Shown here: positions 48,130 through 60,600 of the stretch, piece after piece
Layout: each line of letters opens with the position of its first letter
How positions within the stretch are numbered: position 1 is the first letter of the stretch
Assembly (NCBI GenBank): GCA_963402885.1
Contig: OY727099.1
Location: 17,937,001-18,001,000, forward strand
Length of the DNA: 64,000 nucleotides
Origin: Antedon bifida
Taxonomy: Eukaryota > Echinodermata > Crinoidea > Comatulida > Antedonidae
Direction of reading: 5' to 3'
The notes under the pieces: model-generated
Seen by the model: the letters and a program-made list of their open reading frames with translations, nothing else
Databases searched by the model: none
What the model was told of the DNA's origin: nothing
Program-made: the position numbers and the translations under genes

Positions 48130-48374
48130 TCGTAGATTGCTTTGTTTCGTATAAGCCATTCGAAGAGCTCTGTCCTGTAATTACACGTAAGACGAACACT
48201 ACCATGGTATAACAATGACATTCACGAAGCTAGACGTCTTTGTCGTCGTCTGGAACGTCGCTGGAAGAAATCTCAAACGGAAGAAGATCGGCTGTCATTT
48301 GGAACCCATAAAGACCATGTAATTGAACTGATTACTCGCGCAAAAATGGAATACTTCATTATAACTGAAGCTTA
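48130..48374 (+). mobile_element. LINE fragment, RT linker region (plus strand)
   Basis: Plus strand reads P-W-Y-N-N-D-I-H-E-A-R-R-L-C-R-R-L-E-R-R then W-K-K-S-Q-T-E-E-D-R-L-S-F, the conserved linker between endonuclease and RT in many Jockey/CR1-like LINEs. It stops abruptly at about 48374, next to an oppositely oriented fragment. Confidence 0.65.
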
Positions 48375-48598
48375 AAAAATTAGTATTCTACCTTCTTCGT
48401 CTGTAAATTTGTGTTTAATATCCTTAACATTTAAACTAGACGTAAACAAGATAGACACTCCTTTACTATGTGTTGTTCCAAAGCTGTGATAGGCTTCACC
48501 TTTGTGTGTGTCTTGCCTTATAATATTATTGTCAAAATGGGTTTCTTGCAGAAACACAATGCCAACATTTTGTTCTTCAAGCCATTTTAAAGACTATA
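48375..48598 (-). mobile_element. LINE fragment, APE-type endonuclease piece
   Basis: Minus strand encodes F-L-Q-E-T-H-F-D-N-N-I-I, H-S-F-G-T-T-H-S-K-G-V-S-I-L-F and D-E-E-G-R-I-L-I, typical of the N-terminal endonuclease of L1/Tx1-like LINEs. It lies 3' of the RT piece 48577-49740, opposite to normal gene order, so the two are not one element. Confidence 0.6.
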
Positions 48599-49740
48599 CT
48601 GTAATGTAATAATACATTTTCGATCAGTATTCTAAAAGATAATCGCATTTTGAAAAGACTGAAAATAAGCGATTTTAAAGGGAAACGTTTATCAATATCA
48701 ATGATCTTATTAACAAGGATGGTATGGTCGATAAGATCACAGGCCTTGGAGAAATCAGTAAGAACCATGGTACCAACATTGTGCTTATTCTTAGCACCTT
48801 GACAGAGATAATGCACCAAGTGGGTCAGGTAATGAGCAGTAGACAAACCCTTAACATTTCCAAACTGGTTAACATAGATTTCTGTACTTATATCTTGCAA
48901 GATCCAGTCAGTGATAAACTCCTCAGCTACTTTGGCAAACACAGAAGTAATGGAGATAGGTCTGAGTTTGTCAATAGTAGGAGGCTGAACATTGGGCACA
49001 GGGACTACAACTACCTTTTTCCACTGAGAAGGAACAATGCCTTCAGAAAAAGAACAGTTGAGTATATCACAAAGTGGTTCACTAAACTCCATGGCAAATA
49101 ATTTAACAATTTTGGGTGGGACCAAATCTGGTCCGCAGGCCTTGTTTTCTTTAATGGATCTTAATTTTGTATAAATATCCCAAGGAAAAAGTTTAGGTGC
49201 AGGTTTGTCAGAGGGAAGGAATGCGGGAAGTTGAGTTTTATTTAGAATAGGGATGTGAGCACTAATGTTAGTAAACAAGTCATTGATGACATTAGCGATA
49301 GATTTATGGTCCAATGGAGAAATTTCAGGAACTGGTATATTGAGATCAATTTTCTTAGTGTCTGTCATAACTCTGACCTGTTGGTGCCATTTACTCTGGG
49401 TCAGTTGTCTAACTCTATCAGCATTACATTTTACTTTAGCTATAATGATTTCCCTCTTGACTTTGTTTCTGCAAGCATTCCAATGGGATAAGTTATTGGA
49501 TTTAAACGCTTTTTGGCGTTCAGAAATAAGATTTCTGATATTTTGAGTAAGCCAAGGTTTATCAGTATTGTGCGTTTTAATATTGTTTAACGGGAAAAAC
49601 TTATTAATAGCAGTGATCAGGTTGTAATAGAAAGCATCAACTTTACTCTGTGTATAAATGCAGCTATAAATATCACTCCAATTCTGAGATACAATCCAGG
49701 TGCCAAACGATCTTATTCTGGTATCATAAGGGACGAACAC
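48577..49740 (-). mobile_element. LINE fragment with RT fingers domain (387-codon ORF)
   Basis: Open reading frame of 387 codons. N-terminal linker with K-P-W-L-T-Q-N-I-R, then K-A-C-G-P-D-L-V-P-P, V-P-S-Q-W-K-K-V-V-V-V-P-V-P, L-R-P-I-S-I-T-S-V-F-A-K, Q-F-G-N-V-K-G-L-S-T-A-H-Y and T-D-F-S-K-A-C-D-L-I-D-H. The last motif has Cys where Phe is usual. The Y-A-D-D half is missing; the frame runs across a junction near 48600. A CR1/Jockey-like LINE, truncated. Confidence 0.75.
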
Positions 49741-51594
49741 TTATAGATTTGACAACATTTTTGATAGCTTGAAATTCTTAATTATCCCCCCTTCGAGCTT
49801 GCGATTGCTCTTCCCTTATTTGTTTTTGTTTTTTTTTTATAAATTTTTTATATATATAGTTTTACTATGACATGTATTTTTACACGCAATTTGGCTCTTA
49901 GCCACGAGTTGTAATTTTGGTCGATTTTTGATATTTGAAATAAAAGTGAATAATAATAATAAACGTAGGCTACTTGTACGTTTCGAACGCCCTGACCACA
50001 TGCAGTTTCCTTGTATAGAGCAATGTCTCTTTATTTGTAATCAGATAATTAATGACGTCATATAAGGACATAAGGTTATGTTTTTTTAAATAATGAAAAA
50101 TAGAAAACATCTAAAACATGTAAATATTATTTTAAAATATGCTAAGACTATTATTTTAAAAATATATAAAATTCTCATATTAATATATGATAGGCATAAA
50201 CTCTGATTCATTTAAGCATCTTTATGTACATGTTTATAGCTATGAATAACAATTAAACACTGAGTTCTAGATTATTAAACAATTTTGGGTAGGGTTTAGT
50301 AAAAAATGCTCAAACATTTATTCATATCAATGTATAGAGTAATGTCTGCTCTACATTTTGCTTTTAATTGATTCAATTTGAATTCAGTTCAATTTTATAC
50401 CATTACTTTGCAAATAACAAATCCTGAAATCAGAAGTAAACACAAACTTTTGTGACAACATCAGTATAACAAAAATATATTCCCCAAAGTTTTTTGCCTT
50501 TTATTCATTCACACAAGGTCCATATAATATATATAATCAAGAACAACGCAATTCAAGTGTTACCATAGACGTTGTGAAGCTCCAAACAAAAATTGGATTG
50601 ATTTTTTACAACAAGTAAGAACACCCCTATTGAAAATAAATGGTAGGGTCCATTCCAAAAATGTGTTGCTTTTCATCATCTTGTATTAAAAAATTAAATT
50701 TCAACAATCCGTGTAAAAGCTTTTGAAATCAACGTTTACAGTGCAATACTAGGAAAAATTGCAAGAAAATACTGTAATTTAAAAAATGGCCGTTACTATG
50801 GCAACAAGATACAGATATTCTAAAACGCTTAGGCTAGGCCTAGCCTAATACTAACAGGCCTAGCTAGGCTGAAAAGCAAAACTTCGACAAAAAAATAAAA
50901 CTCATCTAGGCTAATTATGTTATTTCCAAAGATTCCACGTCTTGTAGAGATGTTCTATTAATTAATCAAAAGTCTACAAACGATCTAAAGCTAATTTAAA
51001 TGCCTTTTTGATCTAAATTAGTACATAAGCCTATATATCTATCCAGAAAATGTACTTCCATCGCGAAAAACCAGGCATAACATTCAAATCGCGGCGAAAG
51101 TACAAAATAGGTGGCACTGTTGTATTTCAAAAGCAATTGTATAAAACAAAGTATTATCCAAACGCGACAAGATTTTTTTTTTCGTACATGAAAAAACTAC
51201 AATTAAACTATCGTTTAATATTGCACGCCATGTGACCCACAACCGTCCAATCAAATAACAGGAATTTATTTAGGCGTTATATAATATGCTATAAGTAATA
51301 TTATTACTAATTGCTTCTACAATAAGAATCACATCTGATTTTACCAATCAATGGTCTTCAAATATATGAATATATATAGGCCTATATATCTTTATTTGAT
51401 AATTATATTCAATGATTTTCTTATATTAGGAAATACCATTTCAATTAGTTAATACTAAGTTTATTAATAATTTTACCTTAACCCGTTAATGTGGAAATTA
51501 TACAGCAGGTGAATAATATTGGATGTGTTGATAATAAGAATAATTACGCCACAGTTTAATAGGAACCAGTACGTTTACAACAACTAATAATGGT
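49741..51594. other. Intergenic stretch between LINE patchwork and gene C
   Basis: AT-rich DNA without recognisable genes; the 3' UTR and poly(A) site of gene C should be in its right part. TAGGCCTAGC-like words cluster near 50830-50870. Confidence 0.5.
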
Positions 51595-51676
51595 TTAAAC
51601 GGATGGTTTGAGTTCAAGCAATTCTTCGTCTACACTTTCTTCCCGTTCATTATAAGAAATGACACAAGCCGACTTT
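51595..51676 (-). CDS. Gene C exon 10: C-terminal tail
   Basis: Acceptor CTTACAG, then K-S-A-C-V-I-S-Y-N-E-R-E-E-S-V-D-E-E and E-L-K-P-S-V before TAA (51597-51595 on the minus strand). Confidence 0.87.
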
Positions 51677-54600
51677 CTGTAAGAGAAACAAAAGGAGATC
51701 CGTTAACTATTATATTGTTTGTAAAAAACATAAACGTGTAAATAAGTAATAGAACAACAACACTGTTTTGAAAGTAGTACTTTGGTATTTGATTGCTTAG
51801 TTAATTCTCTATAATCCAGTACCGGAAGAGTATAACGTTGTTAACAGAAATCTTCAATCTCACGTTTTTACATTCATAAACGTGGTATCGGTCTTGAATT
51901 AAAATCATCTGATAGACGAGAAGAATGGTAAATGTTTGGTGTCAATTGGTTCTTTAAAAATCTCACGATTTGGAGACCAGATTGTAGTTCACATTTTTTA
52001 AATGTGCACTATAATATCACGTACTTTGATTTTCCAAAGTTTTCTCCTTCTTCTAAAGTCTCTGGAAGCTGTTTTCCATTGGTTTCTGGTAAAATTAATG
52101 TGAATATTCCGGCAGTGATAGACAGACTCCCAAAACATAAAAGATGAAGTGGTTCCCATAGCACACTTAATTCAAGTAGTAACGGGGCAATAATTCCTCC
52201 GAAAATTGCTGAGGTGGATGAAACACCAACACCAATGGCCCTAAAAATGTGTTAAATATTTAATAGTTGTCTTGGTTAAAGATATATTGTCCCCCAAAAA
52301 AATATTTTTTTTAATTTTTTTGTTGAATATGTTATTTTAATGTCACATAATAGTTATTCACTCTCACAAAAAATTGGGTCTGAAAAAAATGTATTTACCT
52401 GAGAAAAATGTAATTTAAAGCAAAACATGGTCAAATTGTCTGGAAGACAATGAGTTTTTGGGTAATTTAACCGTTTATTTTGTCTTTTTATAGGTGAAAT
52501 AATTTTTTCCCCCGTTTTTTTTCTTATGGAAGTGAACAACTTCAATAAAACTGCAAAATGGCCTATTCAAAGTCCGATTTTAAAAATCTTTATTTTTCAT
52601 GATTTTGGGGGACAATACATCTTTAAGACGATTATTATAGTCTCTATGAATATCATTATCATTATTATTAGCATTATCATTAGCATTACATTATTATTAT
52701 ACTAATTAAAATCATGATAATCAAAATGAAATTGCAAGTAATATTGGTAAGTTAAATCTAAACAACATGTTCAGTATCGATCAATAATGAATGGCAAATT
52801 TGGTATTCTTTATTACCTGACTGGAGTTGGGAATATTTCGGCTGCAAACAGATAAATTAAAGCAAATGCAAACGTCACACTAAATTTACCAATCATAGCT
52901 GTTGTGATCTTCCATAATCCAGTTGCTTGTGAAGAAAGAGACAACAAACAAACAAATATTATTGGTTATATTTTGTTTCGAAAATGAGTTATAGCGCATG
53001 TCAATTTTCAATTATTATGAGCTAGCTTCACTGTATCTACATTTAATAAATGTTATATCTTTCCAGTATCATATCTACAAAATCAGAGAGATATTGTCTC
53101 ATTGAACACGTGAATTCTGGCATCATAAATAATATTGTAGACTATATCTAGGTCGTGCCCACAGATGGTTCTCGTATACACAGTAATTTCAGCGTAAACA
53201 AACTGGCGATTTCAAATGTACGTACAGGATGACTATAATACATTGTCGTTTACAGAAACAATAGACAGATGCTGATTTATGTAGTCAACTAAAATTAGCA
53301 CCCTGGGAATTACTTCCGAAAGAGAAACTTGTCACAAAATGAGTACAAATTATTGGAATCAATACATTTGTATAAACGTATATTCTATCAAAATAGTATT
53401 TTTTTAAGAAAATCGGTCTGTCTTCAACATTATGATGATGTACTCGAGCTGTTCAACCGGTTTTCAGCTAGTAAAAATAAGTATCGTAGGAGGAAGAGAT
53501 AGGTAAATGCGAAGCATCCTCGTATTATTGTGTGCGGGTATTTTTCAAGATGGACATTCATTAGACAATGTATGCCACGATCGGAAAACACCACTATTTG
53601 GGGGCAAATCGTTGAACTTAAAATTCGTTTTAATTGTCAATAACTAATTATCTAACTCAATTTAATTAGTAAACAGGGTTACATCAGGTGGTTAAAATCA
53701 GTAGTGAAAGTACGAACCAACTTTATATACCACGAATTTTGCCCTTACGTATATATATAGATACACCAATACAAAATATTGTTGGCATAATAATGTTACC
53801 ATATTGTATTTTTGCATAAACGACTTTACACTATAATCCATTAATTATTATGAATATACAAAATTGTTTTAAAAACTCACGTGTCCAAATAGTCAAAATA
53901 CAGGCCACGCCACCAATTAGCATAGTAAAACATAGGCTCCACCTCCTCCCAAATTTGTCAACAACAAACATACAAAGTAAACAGGCTGGTATTTCTACAA
54001 TGCCAGATATCCAAAACGCAATGTAATCATTAACTCCAAGCGTCGATGTACTAAGTGACAGCCCATAGTAAACACAAGAAACAACAAACCTGTAATTTAA
54101 ACAACAATTAATGAATTTTGCCTTACCTGGTTGTACAGTAGTTTTACCACTTGACAATTTTCAGCTTGTGTGTAAACCTTAAACACATATAATATGGGAT
54201 TAATGTAGCCTTCGCATTACTGTTGTGAATTATAGGTTCAATGATAAGAACAGGCTACTGCAAAGTTTAGTTTACTTACTCGGGCACAAGTGTGATTTTT
54301 TAACAATAACAAATAAAATCACTGTTACTTACAAAACAGTTTGAAAAGTCTAAAAATTATTATTACCAGTTATACATCATTATAAGCGTCTTTTTTCTCA
54401 TGTTTGGCGTCTTGAACAGGTCTAATATGGTACCACTCTCATCTTCAGCCTATAGAAAGTAATTAATATCTTTTAGTAAACGTACATTACTACCACTTTT
54501 CCCAGATTAATGTTTGTTTTTCTATTTCGTTGTGCGACAGCACAATTTATTTCAATACGGTCAAGATAAATAGAAATAATAAATATTATTATGAGAGATG

Positions 54601-57600
54601 CTAATAAAACCGTAAATAAGTTAAAAACTTTGTAATTATCATTAAATTGTAATAGTTTTAGCTTTTTGAATAAGGATACGTTGAGGAATAATAATATTCA
54701 GTGATTACTCCTTTAGAACGGAGTAACATTTTTGTAACTGGGATCGACCCATACAAAATGTTTACAAAAATAATACATAGTAATAATTATATAGATACAA
54801 AAAGTTAATAACGATTCACAATTACCATATGTTTAAGAAGTTCACATTCTACGGATTGTTAAAAATCAAATATATAAAAATAAACTCATTAAGAGGTAGA
54901 AATGGGTTTTTTTTCAATGTTTCTCTCCTATGTGCCATAGCTTTCATTAAAAATGATTTATTATTCATTGTACAAAATGTGGATAATTGTTTTATCTTGG
55001 TAAAAATCATATAAGCCTATGTTATCTAGTAGTAGGTATGTTGAACCAATAATACAAATGTCCAAATAGTATTCATTAAGTCCATTTTCAATTTATTAAA
55101 ACAAAAAATTTCTTATGGAGGATAAACTTTCACAATCAAATAAGAATGTTTCACCTATGCTACAGTGTATATGAATATAGTATAATATAATAATAATAAT
55201 ATATATGACACATAATAGGTACAACTCAGCACTATAAGCGTATATGCATCATGTCATAGGATGGTGTACATCAACTTTTTACAATCGTATGTTAACGTAC
55301 ATGCATGTTTAAGAGATGTTAATTTCATTAAAATTAAAAAAATGATCACCTATAATTCGTCAAAGTGACGAATTAAATTCTAGTTATTATTATTATTACA
55401 TCAATATCTCTTATAATATAGTTTCGATTCTATATACTGTAGAGACGGTAATTAGTGAATAAAATTCCAAAAACAAAAAAAGTAGATTTAATATTAGCAG
55501 TTTACGTTTAATCTTTTGGTTTTTTTTTAATGAATAGCTCTTTATTGACTGTGTACTAAATTTGTAGAATTAACTACTGAGCAACATTAAATATTTTAAT
55601 ACATACAACGGTAAAATTGTGTTTATCGTATATCAAATCAGGCAATTTCTTCCCATTTACTTTTGCTGCTTTCTCTATCGCCCTCAACGCTTCGTCGATA
55701 CGACCTTGGGTCATCAACCATCTTGCCGATTCAGGTATAAATCTAGAATTAAAGAATAACGAGAGAAATCAGAGAATGCCAACCTGCGCCATTGGTGAAA
55801 CGAGAAAACTGATCTACAATCGTGATGATTATTAGGTCGAAAAATGTGAATTTATGGAATTTATGAAATGTTTAAAATAGTCTAAAACGTACGTGCTTGA
55901 GATAATTATATGCCGCAGTGTATTGAGCCCTAATGGTGTATGATTTCCGGTTGTGAAATTCACGTATCTATATTGCGCAGATGATGAAAATTTGTCACAA
56001 TGCATTTAGTAGTGTTGACGTAATCTTTCTAACAAACAGATAAACAACCTCCGTCTTGACAAATGTTATAGTTATAAAATATGAATATACTTGTCATTGA
56101 TTGGATTGGTTTAGTCATATATTTGATGCGGGTATAAGTTTGTTTTACCCAACAGTCGTGCCAGCTTCAAATCCTTTTATGAATTCAGAGATGTGTAGAC
56201 TTAATGCAAGAAAATGTATTAGTCTCAATGATAAAGATAGCCAACTCTCAAGATTAGGCCTTAGGCGGATATTCCTGCCAAACCAATCATGATGATTATG
56301 GGATAGCTACCATTAGGTCGAGGGTGAACTTTCTTGAAACATGGAAACTACAAAATGTTTGCTATTTCATAATATTTTGAAAATATCAATTCAAAACGAA
56401 TTAATTAATTAATCAAAATTCTGACGTTTGGATTGCACGTTTACAGTATCTAATATCATAAGCGGCCGGAAAGCCTTATTAATGTTGAAGACATGTGCGA
56501 CGCTATTCCTCTCTGTCTTTTTTAATAACATAATATTCGTTTAAATTGTGTTTCCAAGATATTTTAGAAGGCTACTACTTACGGATAAAGTATCAATAAT
56601 AGTCCACCTGACAGAGAAGTCACCATTGCCAATGTTCTCCAGTTTGTAAAGAAGTAAGCAAACAAAGCAAGCATCATGTAGCCTGTTGCCCACATTATTG
56701 ATGTGTAAATAGCAACGGCTTTTCTGTAACTTGGTCCTACCCATTCAGTACCTATGAAACAAAATTATGCAAGCAAGAAAACATTTATTTTGAATGATTT
56801 AAAACTCGTGTAAAATCCATTTTGTCGTTTTGCAAATTTCACAACATCTATACCTTTAAGTGGAAGTAAACATTAGGTCAACAACTTTGGTCGTCTATAA
56901 GCACGTTTTTCTCTCAGAGTCGTTACCCCAATACTGATTGATTGATTGATTGAATTTATTTGATGCTCAACATTAAAATAACAAGCAGACTAAAGACAAA
57001 ATAACGAGCATCAGGAACACCCATTAGGCCGGAAAAACCAGCCCATTTCCAATGGGGTCCAAATTGCACATAACAAACAATAAAAAATACAACATTTATA
57101 AAAAATATATATATATATATACATAAAAAATAAAGCCCAGTAAAACAGAAAAATTTAAAGAGAAAACAAACAAGTAATGAGAAGATTGCACGTCATCAAG
57201 ACCATATAGTTATCAAAATTGTTATAAATATTAAATATTGCGTTCAAAATGTTTTTTAATATGAGATTTGAAGGTAGTTATGTTGGAAATTAATTTTAAG
57301 TTAGATGGAAGAGCGTTCCAGTCTTTGATAGCAGAGAAGAAAAAAGTAGAATGAGACTGTTTGTTTCCTTTAAGTAGAGGTAAAACCAGATTAACATTAC
57401 GTTGGCGTGTGTTATGTGTGTGGATTGTGGATGTCCGTGAGAAATGTTCAGATAGATATGGAGCTGCATTGTTATTGACAATTTTATGAACATTACAAAG
57501 CCTGAGAAATCTTACTCTACTTTCCACCTTAAGCAAGCCAATGTCTGATAACTCCTTCTGACCAATATGAGATCGTGGTCCGAAACCGTAAATAAAACGT

Positions 57601-60600
57601 ACAAATTTGTTCTGAGTGGTCTGTAGTTTTTGCTTCAAAACTTTGTCAATACCTTCATACCAAGTCGAAGCACAATAATCAAACAAGCATTGAATTAAGG
57701 CAGAGCATAACAGTTTTTTCGTATTTTTGTCCAAGCAACTAGCCTGACGATATAAATACCTTAATCTACTATTCGCCTTTTTTATTACACTTTTGGCGAT
57801 GTTGTTACAAGAGGCAGAACTATCAAGTTCTATACCTAAATATTTTACTGATTTTGAACCCGTTAAAGTAAGGCCATGAGAAATAATATTGAAAGATCGT
57901 AAACGTTGAAGCCTTTTTTGGGTACAAAAGATGATAGATTCAGTTTTACTGATATTGATAGATAGTTTGTTATCGACAAGCCATACTCTACATGAATCAA
58001 GAGCTTTACTAAGTTTATCAGCGACGACAGTCGGATCTTTGTGCCAAAAAACAATTGCACTGTCATCAGCATATAACAGCAATTTGCATTCAGGGTCGAT
58101 ACTTACAACCATATCGTTTATAAAACATAAAAAAAGCAAAGGACCCAATATGCTACCCTGTGGAACTCCACATGAAATATCCATGGGAACGGATAAGGAG
58201 TCTTATGTATTACTTATAATTATTACTTATTTCTTTCTTTATTTAGTACCACACCTGAGACATTATGCACATTTCATTTTCTTTATGTTCCCATGAGCTT
58301 GTTTTTCAGTTTATTGCAGGCAGTATACCCAGAGAAGAGTGAAATGACCACTCCTCCCTGATATACCCATGCACACCGGACAGGCCAGTTTGTTGTTTTG
58401 GATTTAATCTCCTTAGTTTATAGGTTTTGTACCAGGCATAGTACTCCATTTATCTAATTCAACCCGACTATTACTGTATTTAGGGTCTAGTTTCTTCACT
58501 TTATTATGCCTATTTATTATATTTTCAGTTTGAACCGCAATCAATTGATTGCGAAGTTAATAACCTTGTCGTAATTTTCTTGTATACACCACCACAAGAC
58601 GCTACGAGAGTTACAGCATGATGCATGGACTATAACCATCGTAAGAATTTTAAAAAATCTAAACATCCGATGATATACTGAAAATCAACTAATTATTAAT
58701 TTAATTCGAACGAGAAATCGTAATGTGTACCATTATTTTCATATTGAAATAATGCCCATAATTTGTATACACCATGCATCTATATATAAATTTACGTAAG
58801 GGCAAAATTCGGTAAATCGCGCTTTATTTCTAGAATTTTTACTTGATGGTATATAAAGTTGGTTCGTACTTTTGGTACTGATTTTAACCATCTGATGTAA
58901 CCATGTTTACTAATTAAATTGAGTTAGATAATTAGTTATTGACGATTAAAACGAATTTAGGTTCAACGATTTGCCCCAAATAGGGGTGTTTTCCGATCGT
59001 GGTATACACTGACTAATGGATGTCCAACTGCGAGGATGCTTCGCATTTTCCTATCTCCTCCTACGATAATTATTTTTAATAGCTGAAAACCGGTTGAACA
59101 GCTCGAGTACAGCATCATAATGTTGAAGACAGGCCGATTTTCTTTTAAAAATACTATTTTGATAGATTTAATATACGTTTATACAAATGTTTTGATCTGC
59201 GATAAATGGAACATTCCAATCTCTGTTCCACAAGTGTCTATTCCCTCAGGCGTCGTAAAGACAAGTACAGTCATAACAGAAATTCGATCCATTTTTTTCC
59301 AATCTGTGGAATCTTTTTTTTTAACGCATAATGAGCTAGCCTTTCCAGTCGCCGTCTATTATGTACAATCAACTTTATCATTGCACCACCATCCACACCA
59401 CCACCCTCCCCCTCACTGGCATGAGTAGCGTTGTAAAGTCAGTAGAGGACAGGCCTACAGTACGAAGGATCACATGCCCTAAACGCAGAAAAACTTTGGT
59501 GGTTAGAAAACAACTTAAAGATGTATTGTCCCTTGAAACACAAAAAAATGAAGGTCAAAGTATTCTAAATTTAAATTGGCAATATCAAAGTAATATTAAA
59601 GTTATTCACTTTAAGTCGAAAATTCCAGCCAAAAGCAACAAGTTTACGTAATTAACAGGTAAATTAGTTTGATTACATTTCATCTGGAAAATCGTCGCCA
59701 ACGAAAGTAAACAAAGATTTCAAACCACAAGTACGCATTATGCATATGCTAATTAGGATTGTTTACAACTCGTCACGGTTGAGAAGGTATTTTCACACAG
59801 ATCGTGAGGAAGTTTTATGATTATGCATACAGAGTAGCCAAACAAGCGCGTTTCATTATGGGATATGTTTTGATCGAAAACTTTGACTGGAAGTCAAAGT
59901 TATTTTTTTAACAAAAAAACGTCTGTATTTCAGTTAAATGATTTTTTTTTTCGAAAAATTCTTGGTGATAGTTAATAACTATTAAGATACTTCAAAATGA
60001 CCCACCTTTTTTCGAAATCTGTTATTTTTTATTTTTTTGGAATTAGTCAAAGGGACAATACATCTTTAAGTATGAATTGGCTCTAAGAAACAATTGACCA
60101 TTGGGCCTACTAATTAAGTTGAGTTAGATAATTATTTATTGACGATTAAAGCGAATTTACGATTTGCCCCGAATAGAGGTGTACTTTATTACTGACAGTT
60201 CCTTCTGAACGTTTGTATTAATTAATAATGTAACTACTGTACAAAAAAATATAAACGTCGTATTAGTGATGTATCGTTACATGTACTGTACTATTTCAAT
60301 CGACTATGACGGTGACAGTTTCAACAAAGTATTAAATCGAAATGTTTTACTGTGTTTAGTGGTATATTATTTGTAAAACATGAAAACAATTAATATTTCG
60401 TTACTAAATCGATAAAGAATATATTTAAAAATTGTTCGTCTTTGCACCCATCCTTCAACCCTAATGTTACATACAAAACACAAATTCAGTTTGTTTCTTA
60501 TTTTATGACAAGTTTCTTTTTCGGAAGTAATTCCCGGGGTGCTAATTTTAGTTGAGTACATAAATCAACGTGTCTATTTATTCGTTCCTGTAAACGACAT

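Noticed and set aside
48724-49546. Plus-strand ORFs of 78-125 codons
   Set aside because: Antisense to the LINE RT ORF on the minus strand.
59515-60069. Tc1/mariner (TA target) reading of the MITE insertion
   Set aside because: The filled/empty comparison allows TA or TTAA, but all six copies have TTAA on the left and almost all on the right, so TTAA is preferred.
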